Of a stretch of 64,000 nt of DNA, positions 18,652 to 27,469 are shown one piece after another. Source of the DNA: Limosilactobacillus fermentum. GTDB taxonomy: Bacteria > Bacillota > Bacilli > Lactobacillales > Lactobacillaceae. The stretch's first letter is position 1. The number at the start of each line of letters is the position of its first letter. The DNA lies in the NCBI RefSeq assembly GCF_013394085.1, contig NZ_CP040910.1:1823975-1887974 (forward strand), read 5' to 3'. Made by a program: the position numbers and the translations under genes. The notes below the pieces were generated by a model. That model saw nothing but the letters and a program-made list of their open reading frames with translations. It did not search any database and was not told where the DNA came from.

Positions 18652-18695
18652 ACCCGTCAGTTTTCGAAAAAATACGAAAACTGGCGGGATTTTTA
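18652..18695. terminator. Hairpin with T-run downstream of the IS1380 remnant
   Basis: CCCGTCAGTTTTCG/ACGAAAACTGGCGGG followed by ATTTTTAT. It probably belongs to the region that flanks ptsI on its 3' side; 18520-18651 shows nothing else. Confidence 0.6.
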
Positions 18696-18723
18696 TGAAC
18701 TATGAATAATTCAGGTGTATATA

Positions 18724-18768
18724 AAAACTGCTAACGCTACCTATTGTTAGGTAAAATTAGCAGTTTTA
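18724..18768 (-). terminator. Terminator of ptsI
   Basis: Stem AAAACTGCTAA/TTAGCAGTTTT with an inner CCTA/TAGG pairing and T-runs on both strands. It lies 30 nt beyond the ptsI stop. Confidence 0.75.
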
Positions 18769-18797
18769 GTTAGTGTTTAATTAATTGGTTCAATTTT

Positions 18798-20519
18798 TTA
18801 GCCCAACTTGCTCTTCACGAAGTCTTGAACTTCTTCAACAGTGGCGTAGTTGGCGATGATTTCGTCAACGTAGCCGGCCCATTCCTTGGTGTCGAGCTTC
18901 TTCATCATGCTCCGGGTACGGAGGATGGAAGTAGCGGACATGGAGTATTCATCCAGGCCCATCCCCATCAAGAGTGGCAGTGCCATTTCGTCACCGGCCA
19001 TTTCCCCACACATGGCGGCCTTAGCGCCGTTTTCGTGAGCGGAGGTGATGACGTGCTTAACTAGGGATAAGAAGGCTGGGTTCAGCGGTTGGTAAAGGTA
19101 GGAAACGGCTTCGTTCCCACGGTCAGCGGCGAAGCTGTATTGGATCAAATCGTTGGTCCCAATGGAGAAGAAGTCCACTTCCTTAGCCAGTTGAGCGGCG
19201 TTTAAAGCGGCCAGCGGGATTTCAATCATCATCCCGATCTTAACGTCGTCGCCCAGACCTGGGTGATCCTTTTGAACTTCAGCCTTGGCTTCTTCAAAGA
19301 TCGCCTTGGCTTGACGAAGTTCGGCCACCGTCGCAATCATTGGGAACATGATTGAAACAGGTCCGAATTCAGAGGCGCGCACCAGGGCCCGTAATTGGGT
19401 CTTGAAGAGTTCTGGCCGGTCCAAGCAGATCCGGATGGCCCGGTAGCCCAAGAATGGGTTTTCTTCCTTTGGCAGTGGCATGTAATCGAGCGGCTTGTCC
19501 CCACCGATGTCCATCGTCCGAACCACGACTGGCTTACCATTCATGCCCACTACGGCCTTCTTGTAAGCTTCAAACTGTTCGTCTTCGCTTGGCATGTGGT
19601 CGTTGTCCATGTACAAGAATTCGCTCCGGAAGAGACCCACCCCGTCAGCACCTTGCTTAACGGCGTCTTCCGTGTCATCCGGCGTCCCGATGTTGGCCGC
19701 AATTTCAAATTCCTTGCCGTCCTTAGAAACGGATGGGGCATCGACTAACTTAGCCCATTCTGCCCGTTCGGCTTCGAAGGCTTCGGCCTTAGCTTCGTAT
19801 TCCTTCACTTGGTCGTCACTCGGGTCAATGATGGCGTCCCCGTTCAAACCATCCACGATCATCATTTGACCGTGTTCAACGGAAGTCGTGATTTTGTTAG
19901 AACCAACGATGGCTGGAATCCGTAAGGTCCGGGACATGATGGCGGCGTGGCTCGTCCGGCCCCCCAGGTCGGTTACGATCCCCTTGACGAACTTAGCGTC
20001 CATCTGAGAAGTATCGGATGGGGTAATTTCGTGGGCCACGATCACCACCGGGCTGTTGATGCCGGCGATGTTTGGCAATTGCTTACCCAACAGGTGGCTC
20101 ATTGCCCGCTTAGCAACGTCCTTAACGTCGGCAGCCCGTTCTTGCATGTAGGCGTTGTCGGTCATGGCGGCCAACATGTCAGCAAAGGCGGTCGTTACCT
20201 TGTCAACGGCTTCTTCGGCACCGGTGTGGTTGTTTTCGATGTTATCCTTAATTTGGCCCAGCATTTCCGGGTCAGATAAGATGGCGATGTGAGCGTCAAA
20301 CACGCCCAGCTCTTCTTCCCCAAGGCGATCCTTAGCGTTCTCCTTGATTTGCGTCAATTCTTCAATTGAGTCTTGGAAGGCTTTTTCAACCCGAGCGTAT
20401 TCCGCCGCCGTGTCATCAACCTTTACCTTGTCGTAGGACAGATCTGGGTCAACCAACAGGTATGCCGGGGCAATCCCGATCCCATCACTAGCTGCAATTC
20501 CCTTCACGTCTTTTGCCAT
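18798..20519 (-). CDS. ptsI: PTS enzyme I (phosphoenolpyruvate-protein phosphotransferase)
   Basis: 573 residues, the normal length. It transfers phosphate from PEP to HPr. The phospho-His domain has GGRTSHAAIMSRTLRIPAIVG with the active His near residue 190. The C-terminal PEP-binding TIM barrel has FRSEFLYM, FLGYRAIRICLD, DFFSIGTNDLIQYSFAADR and AAMCGEMAGD. Strong AGGAGGAACAT before the ATG and a TATAAT about 60 nt upstream. In most Firmicutes ptsH lies directly before ptsI in one operon; here there is no ptsH between ptsI and the terminator at 20654, so HPr must be encoded elsewhere. Confidence 0.97.
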   Translation of the reverse strand: MAKDVKGIAASDGIGIAPAYLLVDPDLSYDKVKVDDTAAEYARVEKAFQDSIEELTQIKENAKDRLGEEELGVFDAHIAILSDPEMLGQIKDNIENNHTGAEEAVDKVTTAFADMLAAMTDNAYMQERAADVKDVAKRAMSHLLGKQLPNIAGINSPVVIVAHEITPSDTSQMDAKFVKGIVTDLGGRTSHAAIMSRTLRIPAIVGSNKITTSVEHGQMMIVDGLNGDAIIDPSDDQVKEYEAKAEAFEAERAEWAKLVDAPSVSKDGKEFEIAANIGTPDDTEDAVKQGADGVGLFRSEFLYMDNDHMPSEDEQFEAYKKAVVGMNGKPVVVRTMDIGGDKPLDYMPLPKEENPFLGYRAIRICLDRPELFKTQLRALVRASEFGPVSIMFPMIATVAELRQAKAIFEEAKAEVQKDHPGLGDDVKIGMMIEIPLAALNAAQLAKEVDFFSIGTNDLIQYSFAADRGNEAVSYLYQPLNPAFLSLVKHVITSAHENGAKAAMCGEMAGDEMALPLLMGMGLDEYSMSATSILRTRSMMKKLDTKEWAGYVDEIIANYATVEEVQDFVKSKLG

Positions 20520-20653
20520 TATATGTTCCTCCTAAATCTGGGTGTCAACCGTGTGACACTGCTCAATACGTCTAATTATAAACCGTTATCATTGTGAATT
20601 CTACCGTATATTAAGCGGTTGCATGTAACCGGTTCAACACGTTGTTATCCTAT

Positions 20654-20694
20654 AAAAAACAGGCTGATTCTGCAAGAGAATCACCCTGTTTTTT
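20654..20694 (-). terminator. Terminator of the ribose operon
   Basis: AAAAAACAGG(C)TGATTCT ... AGAATCACCCTGTTTTTT, a strong stem ending in a T-run on either strand, directly after the permease gene. Confidence 0.88.
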
Positions 20695-20706
20695 GTAAAT
20701 TTATAA

Positions 20707-22035
20707 TTAAGCCTTTTGAGCTTCCTTCTTAGCGATCTTGTGTTCAGAAAGGAAGAACCACAGGATCAGGGCAAAACCAATTGCCGGAACGATGAAGGAG
20801 AATTGCATGGAACCAGTCAGGTCAGAAACACGACCCATGATAACCGGAAGGGCTGCCCCACCAACGAGGGACATAACCATCAGGGCACCACCAGTTTCGG
20901 TGTGTTGCTTTTCTTCGATCTGGTCCAACCCGTGAGCGTAAACCGTTGGGTAAACTGGGCCGAAGAAGAAACTAGTCGCAACGGCACCCCAGATTGCCAA
21001 TGGTGAGTGAATTGAGCAAGTCAGCAGAAGAACAATCGTCCCTAATACACAGTACCAAATCATCGTCTTGGTAATGGAGTAACGGTTCATGAACCAGTTG
21101 GCAAAGAGCTTCCCAACAAACCATACCATGTAGCTAATGATCATGTAGTTAGTTGCGGCATGGTCAGAAATCCCCGGAACAATCCGCAGTGCCAAACGAA
21201 TGGTGAAGGACCATACACAGGTCTGGATCCCAACGTAAAGGAATTGGGCCCCAACCGCCTTCATGAAGCGCCAGTTGTGGAACAGGTAGTTTAAGGATTC
21301 ACCCATACTTGGTTGGTTAGCAGTCTTAGCGTCCGCCTTCGCCTTCCCGTATGGCATCTTCGTAATTGCTACCAATACTAACAGGATCAACAGAACAAAC
21401 AAGATGTACTTGTACGGACGAAGCGTCAGGGCAAGGACTTCCTTGTTTAGTGCCATCTTTTGTGCAGCGTTCAAACCAGCAGACTCATTTTGCAAGTTAC
21501 TGTGACCGCTAAAGATCAGGTACTTCCCTAAGATGATCCCCATGGCATCCCCGAACGGAATCAAAGTTTGGGAGATGTTAATCCGCCGGTTGGCAAACTC
21601 ACGCGGCCCCATCATCGTTGAGTAAGTGTCACAAGAAGTTTCCAAAAAACTCAAACCAATGGCGATAACGAAGATGGCCGCTAAGAACATCCCGTAGGTT
21701 GCCATGTGAGAAGCCGGGAAGAACAGCGCACAACCAATAATGAAGAATGTCAAACCGGTCATAATAGCTGTCTTGTACGTGTTCTTCCGAATAATGTATG
21801 ACGCAGGAAGGGCGATCAAGAAGTACCCACCGTAAAAGGCCGATTGAACGAAGGCAGTTGCCGTATCGCTCAACGTAAAGACCGTCTTGAACTGCGTGAT
21901 CAAAATATCGTTAAGTGACGCTGCCATCCCCCACATTGGGAAGATCAACGAAACTAAAATGTATTGCCAAACCGGCGTCTTGCTGAGGTAGCCGTCGTCA
22001 TATTGAACCCACGACTGCTTCTTTAAGTTATCCAT
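20707..22035 (-). CDS. FucP-type MFS sugar:H+ symporter (inferred ribose permease)
   Basis: 442 residues, 12 hydrophobic segments, MFS fold of the L-fucose/glucose-galactose permease branch (FVQSAFYGGYFLIALPASY in helix 2, ETSCDTYSTMMGP in helix 5, VGGAALPVIMGRVSD near 395). Third gene after rbsK and rbsD with only 14 nt to rbsD, so ribose is the likely substrate although family members in other hosts carry fucose or glucose. It replaces the ABC transporter RbsABC seen in many bacteria. Confidence 0.85.
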   Translation of the reverse strand: MDNLKKQSWVQYDDGYLSKTPVWQYILVSLIFPMWGMAASLNDILITQFKTVFTLSDTATAFVQSAFYGGYFLIALPASYIIRKNTYKTAIMTGLTFFIIGCALFFPASHMATYGMFLAAIFVIAIGLSFLETSCDTYSTMMGPREFANRRINISQTLIPFGDAMGIILGKYLIFSGHSNLQNESAGLNAAQKMALNKEVLALTLRPYKYILFVLLILLVLVAITKMPYGKAKADAKTANQPSMGESLNYLFHNWRFMKAVGAQFLYVGIQTCVWSFTIRLALRIVPGISDHAATNYMIISYMVWFVGKLFANWFMNRYSITKTMIWYCVLGTIVLLLTCSIHSPLAIWGAVATSFFFGPVYPTVYAHGLDQIEEKQHTETGGALMVMSLVGGAALPVIMGRVSDLTGSMQFSFIVPAIGFALILWFFLSEHKIAKKEAQKA

Positions 22036-22049
22036 GTCCTTACTCCTCC

Positions 22050-22445
22050 TTAGAAGGTTACCCCGGACTCAAGAATGATGTTTGAGTACGGCGTCATCTC
22101 ACCCGTCCGAATAAATGCATGCGTCTTAGCTAAGTTCTTCTTCAAATCCGTGTGTGGCATAAACTCAATTTCAACATCTGGCAGTGCCTGCTTGATGTTT
22201 TCTAATTGTTCTGGGTTTTGGTCCTTGATTTCATCTGCTAAGTAGATCTTTTGAACCTTCATTTCCTTCAGAACGTTTTCCAAGATTTGCATGAACGTAG
22301 GCAATTCCTTGTCTACGCACAGGTCAATCTTCTTCGTCCCCATCGGAACTGGCATCCCGGCATCACCAATTGATAACCAGTCCATGTGTCCCATGCCAGC
22401 AACGACAGATGCTACTTCTGAATTTAAAATTCCACTCTTCTTCAT
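22050..22445 (-). CDS. rbsD: D-ribose pyranase
   Basis: 131 residues, exact family length. It interconverts pyranose and furanose forms of ribose so that ribokinase can use the furanose. N-terminal [19 protein letters not shown] with the catalytic His20, then [13 protein letters not shown]. The C-terminal part ends [14 protein letters not shown]. Encoded between rbsK and the permease. Confidence 0.96.
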   Translation of the reverse strand: MKKSGILNSEVASVVAGMGHMDWLSIGDAGMPVPMGTKKIDLCVDKELPTFMQILENVLKEMKVQKIYLADEIKDQNPEQLENIKQALPDVEIEFMPHTDLKKNLAKTHAFIRTGEMTPYSNIILESGVTF

Positions 22446-22468
22446 GACTAATAACCTCCAAAACGACT

Positions 22469-23386
22469 CTACTTCAATGCTTCTTGAACTTGGTCAAACG
22501 TTGGGATTGATGGCATTGCCCCCATCCCTTGAACCGTCAAACTCGATGCGCGCTGAGCGTAGGTAATGGCGTCTGCCAAGTTCGAGAAGTCCGGTAACAA
22601 TTGTGAAATTAACGCCCCAATAAAAGTATCCCCTGCTGCGGTAGTATCAATTGCCTTTACCTTGAAGGCTGGTACCGTTCCGGAACCATCCTTAGTTGAG
22701 TAGTAGGCCCCCTTTGAACCTAGGGTTACTAGGGTTACGCCAACCCCTTTGGCACGGAAGTACTCAGCAGTTTGATCCAGTGATGCATCATCCGTGATCT
22801 CAATCCCAGTCAGCAAAGCACTTTCCGTTTCGTTAGGAGCAATGATGTCCGTGTATTCCAGCAACTCCGGCAGGATTTCCGTTGCCGGTGCTGGATTCAA
22901 AACTGTAATAACACCATTTGCCTTCGCCATCTTAAATGCTTCTAAGGCAACAGTCTGTGGTGTTTCAAATTGGGTGATCAAAAAGTCGACCTTCTTCATC
23001 ACTTCCTCGCTCTTACTAAGAACGTCCTTAGTCATCGCTTGGTTAGCCCCACCATAAACCATGATGTCATTTTGGCCATTTTCATCTAAAGTAACTAGCG
23101 CAGTCCCCGTACCGTGGCGCGGGTCATTCCCCACGTTCGTCGTGTCAATGTGATCTTCTTGTAAGGCATCACGCATGAACTTCCCTTCGGAGTCTGCGCC
23201 AACCATTCCAATGAAGTACGTCTCTGACCCAGAACGGACTGCAGCGACTGCTTGGTTCGCTCCCTTACCACCAGGCGCTGAACTCTTATCCGTTGCAGCT
23301 AGCGTTTCACCAGGTTCTGGGAAACGGTGAACGTGATAAGTCGTATCAACATTGATGCTTCCAAGAACAGCAACTTTGTTTGACAT
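22469..23386 (-). CDS. rbsK: Ribokinase
   Basis: 305-residue PfkB-family kinase that phosphorylates ribose at O5. First motif [17 protein letters not shown] (about 38-54), second motif [15 protein letters not shown] with the catalytic Asp near 248, plus [11 protein letters not shown] and [10 protein letters not shown]. First gene of the rbs operon. Start after AGGAGGAAATTAT. The product enters the pathway at ribose-5-P, feeding rpiA. A second PfkB kinase at 27470 is distinct. Confidence 0.96.
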   Translation of the reverse strand: MSNKVAVLGSINVDTTYHVHRFPEPGETLAATDKSSAPGGKGANQAVAAVRSGSETYFIGMVGADSEGKFMRDALQEDHIDTTNVGNDPRHGTGTALVTLDENGQNDIMVYGGANQAMTKDVLSKSEEVMKKVDFLITQFETPQTVALEAFKMAKANGVITVLNPAPATEILPELLEYTDIIAPNETESALLTGIEITDDASLDQTAEYFRAKGVGVTLVTLGSKGAYYSTKDGSGTVPAFKVKAIDTTAAGDTFIGALISQLLPDFSNLADAITYAQRASSLTVQGMGAMPSIPTFDQVQEALK

Positions 23387-23415
23387 ATAATTTCCTCCTG
23401 TTACAACGCATCCAC

Positions 23416-23441
23416 GTAAAACGTTTTGTTAAAACCTTTTA
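23416..23441 (-). promoter_or_regulatory. Double LacI-type operator of the rbs operon
   Basis: Two adjoining palindromic boxes: GTAAAACGTTTTGT (23416-23429) and TAAAACCTTTTA (23430-23441), between the promoter and the start codon. The AAAACGTTTT core is typical of RbsR and related LacI-family repressors. No rbsR lies beside the operon. Confidence 0.65.
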
Positions 23442-23460
23442 CGTACCAATCGACCCGTTT

Positions 23461-23489
23461 AGTTTATCATCACAAGAAAGCGGTTGCAA
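23461..23489 (-). promoter_or_regulatory. rbs promoter with overlapping cre
   Basis: Minus strand -35 TTGCAA (23489-23484), 17 nt, -10 TAAACT (23466-23461). The cre TTGCAACCGCTTTCTT (23489-23474) covers the -35, so CcpA would compete with RNA polymerase directly. Compare the same TTGCAA-17-box layout at 2768. Confidence 0.65.
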
Positions 23490-23585
23490 CAAAAAATAGC
23501 GTCTTCAAAATCCTGATTATCACTCGTTATGCAAGCGTTTGCTAAATAATTTATTCGCAAATACCTATCATTACAACAATCAAAA

Positions 23586-24642
23586 TGGCAGATTGTAAAA
23601 TTTAAGTTGAACATTTAAGTGGACAGAAAAACCCATCAAGGTCTTTAATGGTGTTACCACAACATTCCATTAGAAAGAAGGACCCTGATGAGCACCACTA
23701 TTTTATCATTCCAGAACCGTGTTGTCATTGAAACGCTCCATAATGAAGGACGTTCCTTGCGATACATCGCTAACTACTTAGGCTTTAGTAAGGCCACCAT
23801 CTTTAACGAACTTCACCGGCTAAATAGTGAGTACCGGGCTGAGCTAGCGCAAACTGACTTTGAACGCAAGGTTAGTCAACGGGGGCGGAAGTCTTCGCTC
23901 ACTAAAAACCTTAAACACTTAATCGAGGAAAAGATTCAAGTCCAGAAGTGGTCCCCTGAACAAGTTGCCCATGTGGTGGGGGTTGCCTACAAGACGGTCT
24001 ATAACTGGATTGATCAAGGCTGGCTTGATATACAGTTGCCCGATTTACCTGATCATGGAATTCGTCGTCATCGTGCTAAAGAAAAGCGTGGTACGTTCAA
24101 TCACGGCCGCTCCATTGAGGAGCGTCCTCATAAAGTCGAAACTCGCCAGGAATTCGGCCACTTTGAAGCTGATACCGTACTTTCTGGTAAACGTAAAGGT
24201 CAAGCTGTGGCTACTTTTGTGGAGCGTAAAAGTCGCCTGACAATTGTTAAACGGCTCCATGGTCGCGATAGTCGGTCCATGACTCAAGCCGTACTTGAAC
24301 TAGCTAGTCAACTTCAAGGCAAGCTCAAGACGCTTACCGTGGATCATGGTAAAGAGTTCGCTAACTACCAGACAATTGAACAGCTAACAGGTACTCAGGT
24401 TTATTTTGCCCATGCTTATTCACCACATGAACGCGGTAGTAATGAAAACCGTAACCGAGTTTTGCGACGGTTTATTCCCAAGGGACAAGCCATTGAAGAA
24501 CTAAGTGATTACCAACTGGTTCAAATCAATTGGTATCTGAATTCACGGCCACTTAAATGTCTTAATTGGCATACACCAATCGAGATCTTCTTGCTTAATC
24601 TACGTCACTAAATTCGTTCAAGTTATTTCTTGCAATCTGCCA
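23586..24642 (+). mobile_element. Complete IS30-family insertion sequence
   Basis: About 1057 bp bounded by inverted repeats TGGCAGATTG (23586-23595) and CAATCTGCCA (24633-24642). It lies between the rbs promoter and the terminator of the SorC-type regulator without breaking a gene. A degenerate right end of the same family occurs inverted at 59310-59582. Confidence 0.88.
23688..24611 (+). CDS. IS30-family transposase
   Basis: 307 residues, intact. N-terminal HTH (RYIANYLGFSKATIFNELHR), a second helical region (SPEQVAHVVGVAYKTVYNWI), then the DDE core: FGHFEADTVLSGKRKG, LTVDHGKEFANY and HERGSNENRNRVLRRFIPKG. It ends PIEIFLLNLRH as usual. Apparently functional. The recurrence of its end at 59.3 kb shows that the family has moved within this genome. 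Confidence 0.95.
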   Translation: MSTTILSFQNRVVIETLHNEGRSLRYIANYLGFSKATIFNELHRLNSEYRAELAQTDFERKVSQRGRKSSLTKNLKHLIEEKIQVQKWSPEQVAHVVGVAYKTVYNWIDQGWLDIQLPDLPDHGIRRHRAKEKRGTFNHGRSIEERPHKVETRQEFGHFEADTVLSGKRKGQAVATFVERKSRLTIVKRLHGRDSRSMTQAVLELASQLQGKLKTLTVDHGKEFANYQTIEQLTGTQVYFAHAYSPHERGSNENRNRVLRRFIPKGQAIEELSDYQLVQINWYLNSRPLKCLNWHTPIEIFLLNLRH

Positions 24643-24645
24643 AAT

Positions 24646-24683
24646 AAAAAAAGAATTTTAGCAAAAGCACTAAAATTCTTTTT
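24646..24683 (-). terminator. Terminator of the SorC/DeoR-type regulator
   Basis: AAAAAGAATTTTAG/CTAAAATTCTTTTT stem with an 8-10 nt loop and T-runs both ways, 7 nt beyond the stop codon. Confidence 0.8.
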
Positions 24684-24689
24684 AATTTT

Positions 24690-25649
24690 TTACATCTCTA
24701 TGAGTTGTTTTGCATCTTCTAAATCGGTAATTAACTCGCTTGCGTACCCACCAACTAAGGCGGCGTGAAGTGCTGCTAGCTTCGTACTCCCGCCCGCCAC
24801 GAGGATTGAATGGCGTTTCAATTTTAACTGCTCAATGGGCAGCGCCATTGTTTGCTTCGATAATTGCGGATCAGCCACTTGGCCTTTACGATCAATAAAT
24901 TGGGAAATTGCATCACCAACCGCATGTTGCTTTAAATAGGCAATCTGCTCCGCAGTTAAATACCCCAATTGAAACAGCATTGCATCATCCATCGTTGTTC
25001 CAACCGTAAAGAGGGCAATCTCAGCAGTAGCCGCTGTTTCCATGATTTGGTGAATAAACCGGTCCCTTAAAACAGCATCCCGGGTCTCTTGGTTATCAAA
25101 GATGACAGGAACCGGAAGAATTAAGGTTTGGGTGCTAAAAGCTTGGTTGAATTTTTCGGCAATGTAGCTGGCGTAGTTATTTCGCGATGAATTTGCGACC
25201 GTCCCCTTCAGATATACCGTTTGAACATCTTTTTTATTACTTGGTTGCAAGTAATCTGCCACGGCAGCCATTGTCCTCCCCCAACTTAACCCAATTGTGT
25301 CACCATCTTGGACAATTTCTTGGAGGTAGTTTGCCGTTGCTTGCCCCAGTTGTTCAAGAATCTGGGGATATGATTCACCCACTTGGTCAACAACAATCGC
25401 CCTTTTCAAACCGTACTTGGTTCGTAAATCCTGCTCTAAACTACCAACGTTTTCAAAAGGGTCCTGGATTCGAATATCAACCATTCCCGTATCAACGGCA
25501 TACTGTAAGTACCTAGAAACCGTTGGTCGGGAGATTTCTAAATTTTTTGCAATATCAGTTTGACTAACTTTATCTAGATAGTAAGAGCTAGCAATCCGTA
25601 GTGCCAGCTTGAGTTGTGTTTCCGTTAATTTTTCACTTCGCATCACCAT
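24690..25649 (-). CDS. deoR: SorC-family transcription regulator (B. subtilis DeoR type)
   Basis: 319 residues. N-terminal HTH (KVSQTDIAKNLEISRPTVSRYLQYA, about 32-56) and a sugar-binding SorC effector domain (GLSWGRTMAAVADYL, FTVGTTMDDAML, LVAGGSTKLAALHAAL). SorC-type DeoR of Bacillus represses deoxyribonucleoside genes and responds to deoxyribose-5-P. The divergent position next to deoC supports the same role. Start after AAGGAGGG. It shares a 103-bp intergenic region with deoC. Confidence 0.88.
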   Translation of the reverse strand: MVMRSEKLTETQLKLALRIASSYYLDKVSQTDIAKNLEISRPTVSRYLQYAVDTGMVDIRIQDPFENVGSLEQDLRTKYGLKRAIVVDQVGESYPQILEQLGQATANYLQEIVQDGDTIGLSWGRTMAAVADYLQPSNKKDVQTVYLKGTVANSSRNNYASYIAEKFNQAFSTQTLILPVPVIFDNQETRDAVLRDRFIHQIMETAATAEIALFTVGTTMDDAMLFQLGYLTAEQIAYLKQHAVGDAISQFIDRKGQVADPQLSKQTMALPIEQLKLKRHSILVAGGSTKLAALHAALVGGYASELITDLEDAKQLIEM

Positions 25650-25688
25650 TCAACCCTCCTTGTCGTTTTCATATTTCCATTTTAATTA

Positions 25689-25717
25689 TTTACAATTGAA
25701 AAAACAATAAATATAAT
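25689..25717 (+). promoter_or_regulatory. deoC promoter with a possible DeoR operator
   Basis: -35 TTTACA (25689-25694), 17 nt, -10 TATAAT (25712-25717). Between them ATTG-AAAAAA-CAAT (25695-25708) forms an inverted repeat reminiscent of the ATTGAA/TTCAAT arms bound by Bacillus DeoR. Confidence 0.65.
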
Positions 25718-25731
25718 GAAAGCGTATTCAA
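25716..25731 (+). promoter_or_regulatory. cre site upstream of deoC
   Basis: ATGAAAGCGTATTCAA, a very good match to the CcpA consensus WTGNAANCGNWNNCW, overlapping the end of the -10 and the transcription start. Confidence 0.75.
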
Positions 25732-25752
25732 ATAAAAAGGGAGCTAGAAATA

Positions 25753-26406
25753 ATGGAATTTAATAACTACATTGACCACACCCTTCTCGCCCCAGAGGCA
25801 ACTGAAGAGCAAATTGAACGCATCGCCAAAGAGGCGATGGACAATAACTTTCACACGGTAATGATTAACCCCTACTGGGTTGAAAAAGTCCACCTACTTC
25901 TGAAGGGTTCTTCTGTCAAAACGGCTTGTGTAATTGGATTTCCCCTCGGGGCCAACACCACCAAAATCAAGGTTGCTGAAGCTACAGATGCCATTGAGAA
26001 TGGTGCTGATGAGTTGGACATGGTCATGAACATCGGCGAAATGAAATCTGGTCACTTGGATAAAGTGGAGCAGGATATCCAAGCAGTCGTTGATGTCTGC
26101 CACCAAAATAAGCGTGTTATTAAGGTCATCATCGAAACTTGTCTCCTAACTGATGACGAAATTGAAGCGGCCGCTAAGATCGTTGCTAAGACGGGGGCTG
26201 ACTTTGTTAAAACCTCGACTGGTTTCTCCACCCAAGGCGCCACCGTCCACGCTGTCGAGATTATGGCCCAAGCGGTCAAGGGGACTTCCACGGCCGTTAA
26301 AGCCTCTGGCGGTATCCACACCCCTGAGGACGCCCAAGCAATGATTGATGCGGGTGCTACCCGTTTAGGAGTCAGTCACAGTCTTGCCATCATCGGTAAA
26401 GCATAG
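25753..26406 (+). CDS. deoC: Deoxyribose-phosphate aldolase
   Basis: 217 residues, normal for the short Gram-positive DeoC. It splits 2-deoxyribose-5-P into glyceraldehyde-3-P and acetaldehyde. Schiff-base Lys in ADFVKTSTGFSTQGAT (about 155), the second Lys in AVKASGGIHTPEDA (about 184), and the N-terminal IDHTLLAPEAT. Start after GGGAGCTAGAAATA. First of three co-directional genes with 13 nt to the next. Confidence 0.97.
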   Translation: MEFNNYIDHTLLAPEATEEQIERIAKEAMDNNFHTVMINPYWVEKVHLLLKGSSVKTACVIGFPLGANTTKIKVAEATDAIENGADELDMVMNIGEMKSGHLDKVEQDIQAVVDVCHQNKRVIKVIIETCLLTDDEIEAAAKIVAKTGADFVKTSTGFSTQGATVHAVEIMAQAVKGTSTAVKASGGIHTPEDAQAMIDAGATRLGVSHSLAIIGKA

Positions 26407-26419
26407 GAGGAGTCGTAAC

Positions 26420-27436
26420 ATGAAGAAATTTAACCTGAGCCATGAAATGTTTTCCGCCGCTACGTTTGACCTTTACGAAGACGACAACTTTAGGGTATCA
26501 ACCTTCAAGTACCCCTCTGGTGTTGAAGCTCTGAAGGTGTCCAACAGCCGGGGTTACCTCACTCTCTTACCGTTCTATGGTTTGATGGTTTGGGACGCTG
26601 TTTTTGATGGCATCACCTTGAAGGAAAAAGATGGTTTCAGTCAGCCACTTTTCGGTAAGCAGATCTCTGACACTTACGGCGCCTTTGAATTTACCTCCGG
26701 CTTACTGGCAAACGGGAACCCCAGCCCCGAGGATAACCACGTTCAACACGGGGAGTTTGCAACGGCACGCATGGATCACGCAGCACTAGTTGTTGATGAT
26801 GATACCATCACTGTTACTAGCGATTACGAGTACATCAAGGGTTTTGGTGACCACTACCTAGCCACCCCATCAGTTACGATGCGCAAGGACAGTGGCCTCT
26901 TTGATATTGAGCAGCACGTCAAGAACCTGTCTAACTGTGCCCCAATGACCTTGCAATACATGTGTCACCTTTGCTACGCCTACGTTGATAACGCAACAAT
27001 GACGTCCAACATTCCTGATGAAGCCTTCCAGCTACGGACCTCCGTCCCGGCCCACGTTCACCCAACTCCAGAATGGACGGCCTTCACTAAGGAATTAGAG
27101 GAGAGTGGCAAGTTAATTGACAAGCTCGATGACCCAAGTCACTACGATCCAGAAATCGTCTTCTTCTCCTCCGACTTAACTAAATACACTGACACCGCAG
27201 AATTCCGGGTTGACCTTGGAAATGGTCATAACTTCTTAACCACTTACAAGACCGCCGAGCTACCAATCGTTACCCGTTGGATTCTTTATAACGGTGATCA
27301 ACAAGTCAACGCTTTTGCCCTACCAGGAACTTGCACCCCGGAAGGCCAATTAGCCGCTAAAAACGCCGGCACTCTTATCACACTCAAGCCGCAAGAAGAA
27401 CGTCACTTCCACGTTGTTACTGGTTTAGAAAACTAA
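26420..27436 (+). CDS. DUF4432 / aldose-1-epimerase-like protein
   Basis: 338 residues from ATG 26420, chosen for AGGAGG at 26405-26410; the frame is open back into deoC. A galactose-mutarotase-like beta-sandwich protein of the DUF4432 group: YLTLLPFYGLMVWDAVFDG, EDNHVQHGEFATARMD (His pair likely at the active site), and LQYMCHLCYAYVDN. Members next to deoxyribose kinases in enterobacteria are thought to assist deoxyribose use, probably as a mutarotase. Its place between deoC and a PfkB kinase suggests the same. No biochemical function can be proved from sequence. Confidence 0.8.
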   Translation: MKKFNLSHEMFSAATFDLYEDDNFRVSTFKYPSGVEALKVSNSRGYLTLLPFYGLMVWDAVFDGITLKEKDGFSQPLFGKQISDTYGAFEFTSGLLANGNPSPEDNHVQHGEFATARMDHAALVVDDDTITVTSDYEYIKGFGDHYLATPSVTMRKDSGLFDIEQHVKNLSNCAPMTLQYMCHLCYAYVDNATMTSNIPDEAFQLRTSVPAHVHPTPEWTAFTKELEESGKLIDKLDDPSHYDPEIVFFSSDLTKYTDTAEFRVDLGNGHNFLTTYKTAELPIVTRWILYNGDQQVNAFALPGTCTPEGQLAAKNAGTLITLKPQEERHFHVVTGLEN

Positions 27437-27469
27437 CCACCTCGCTTGTTTTAAAAAGGAGTGAAGAAC

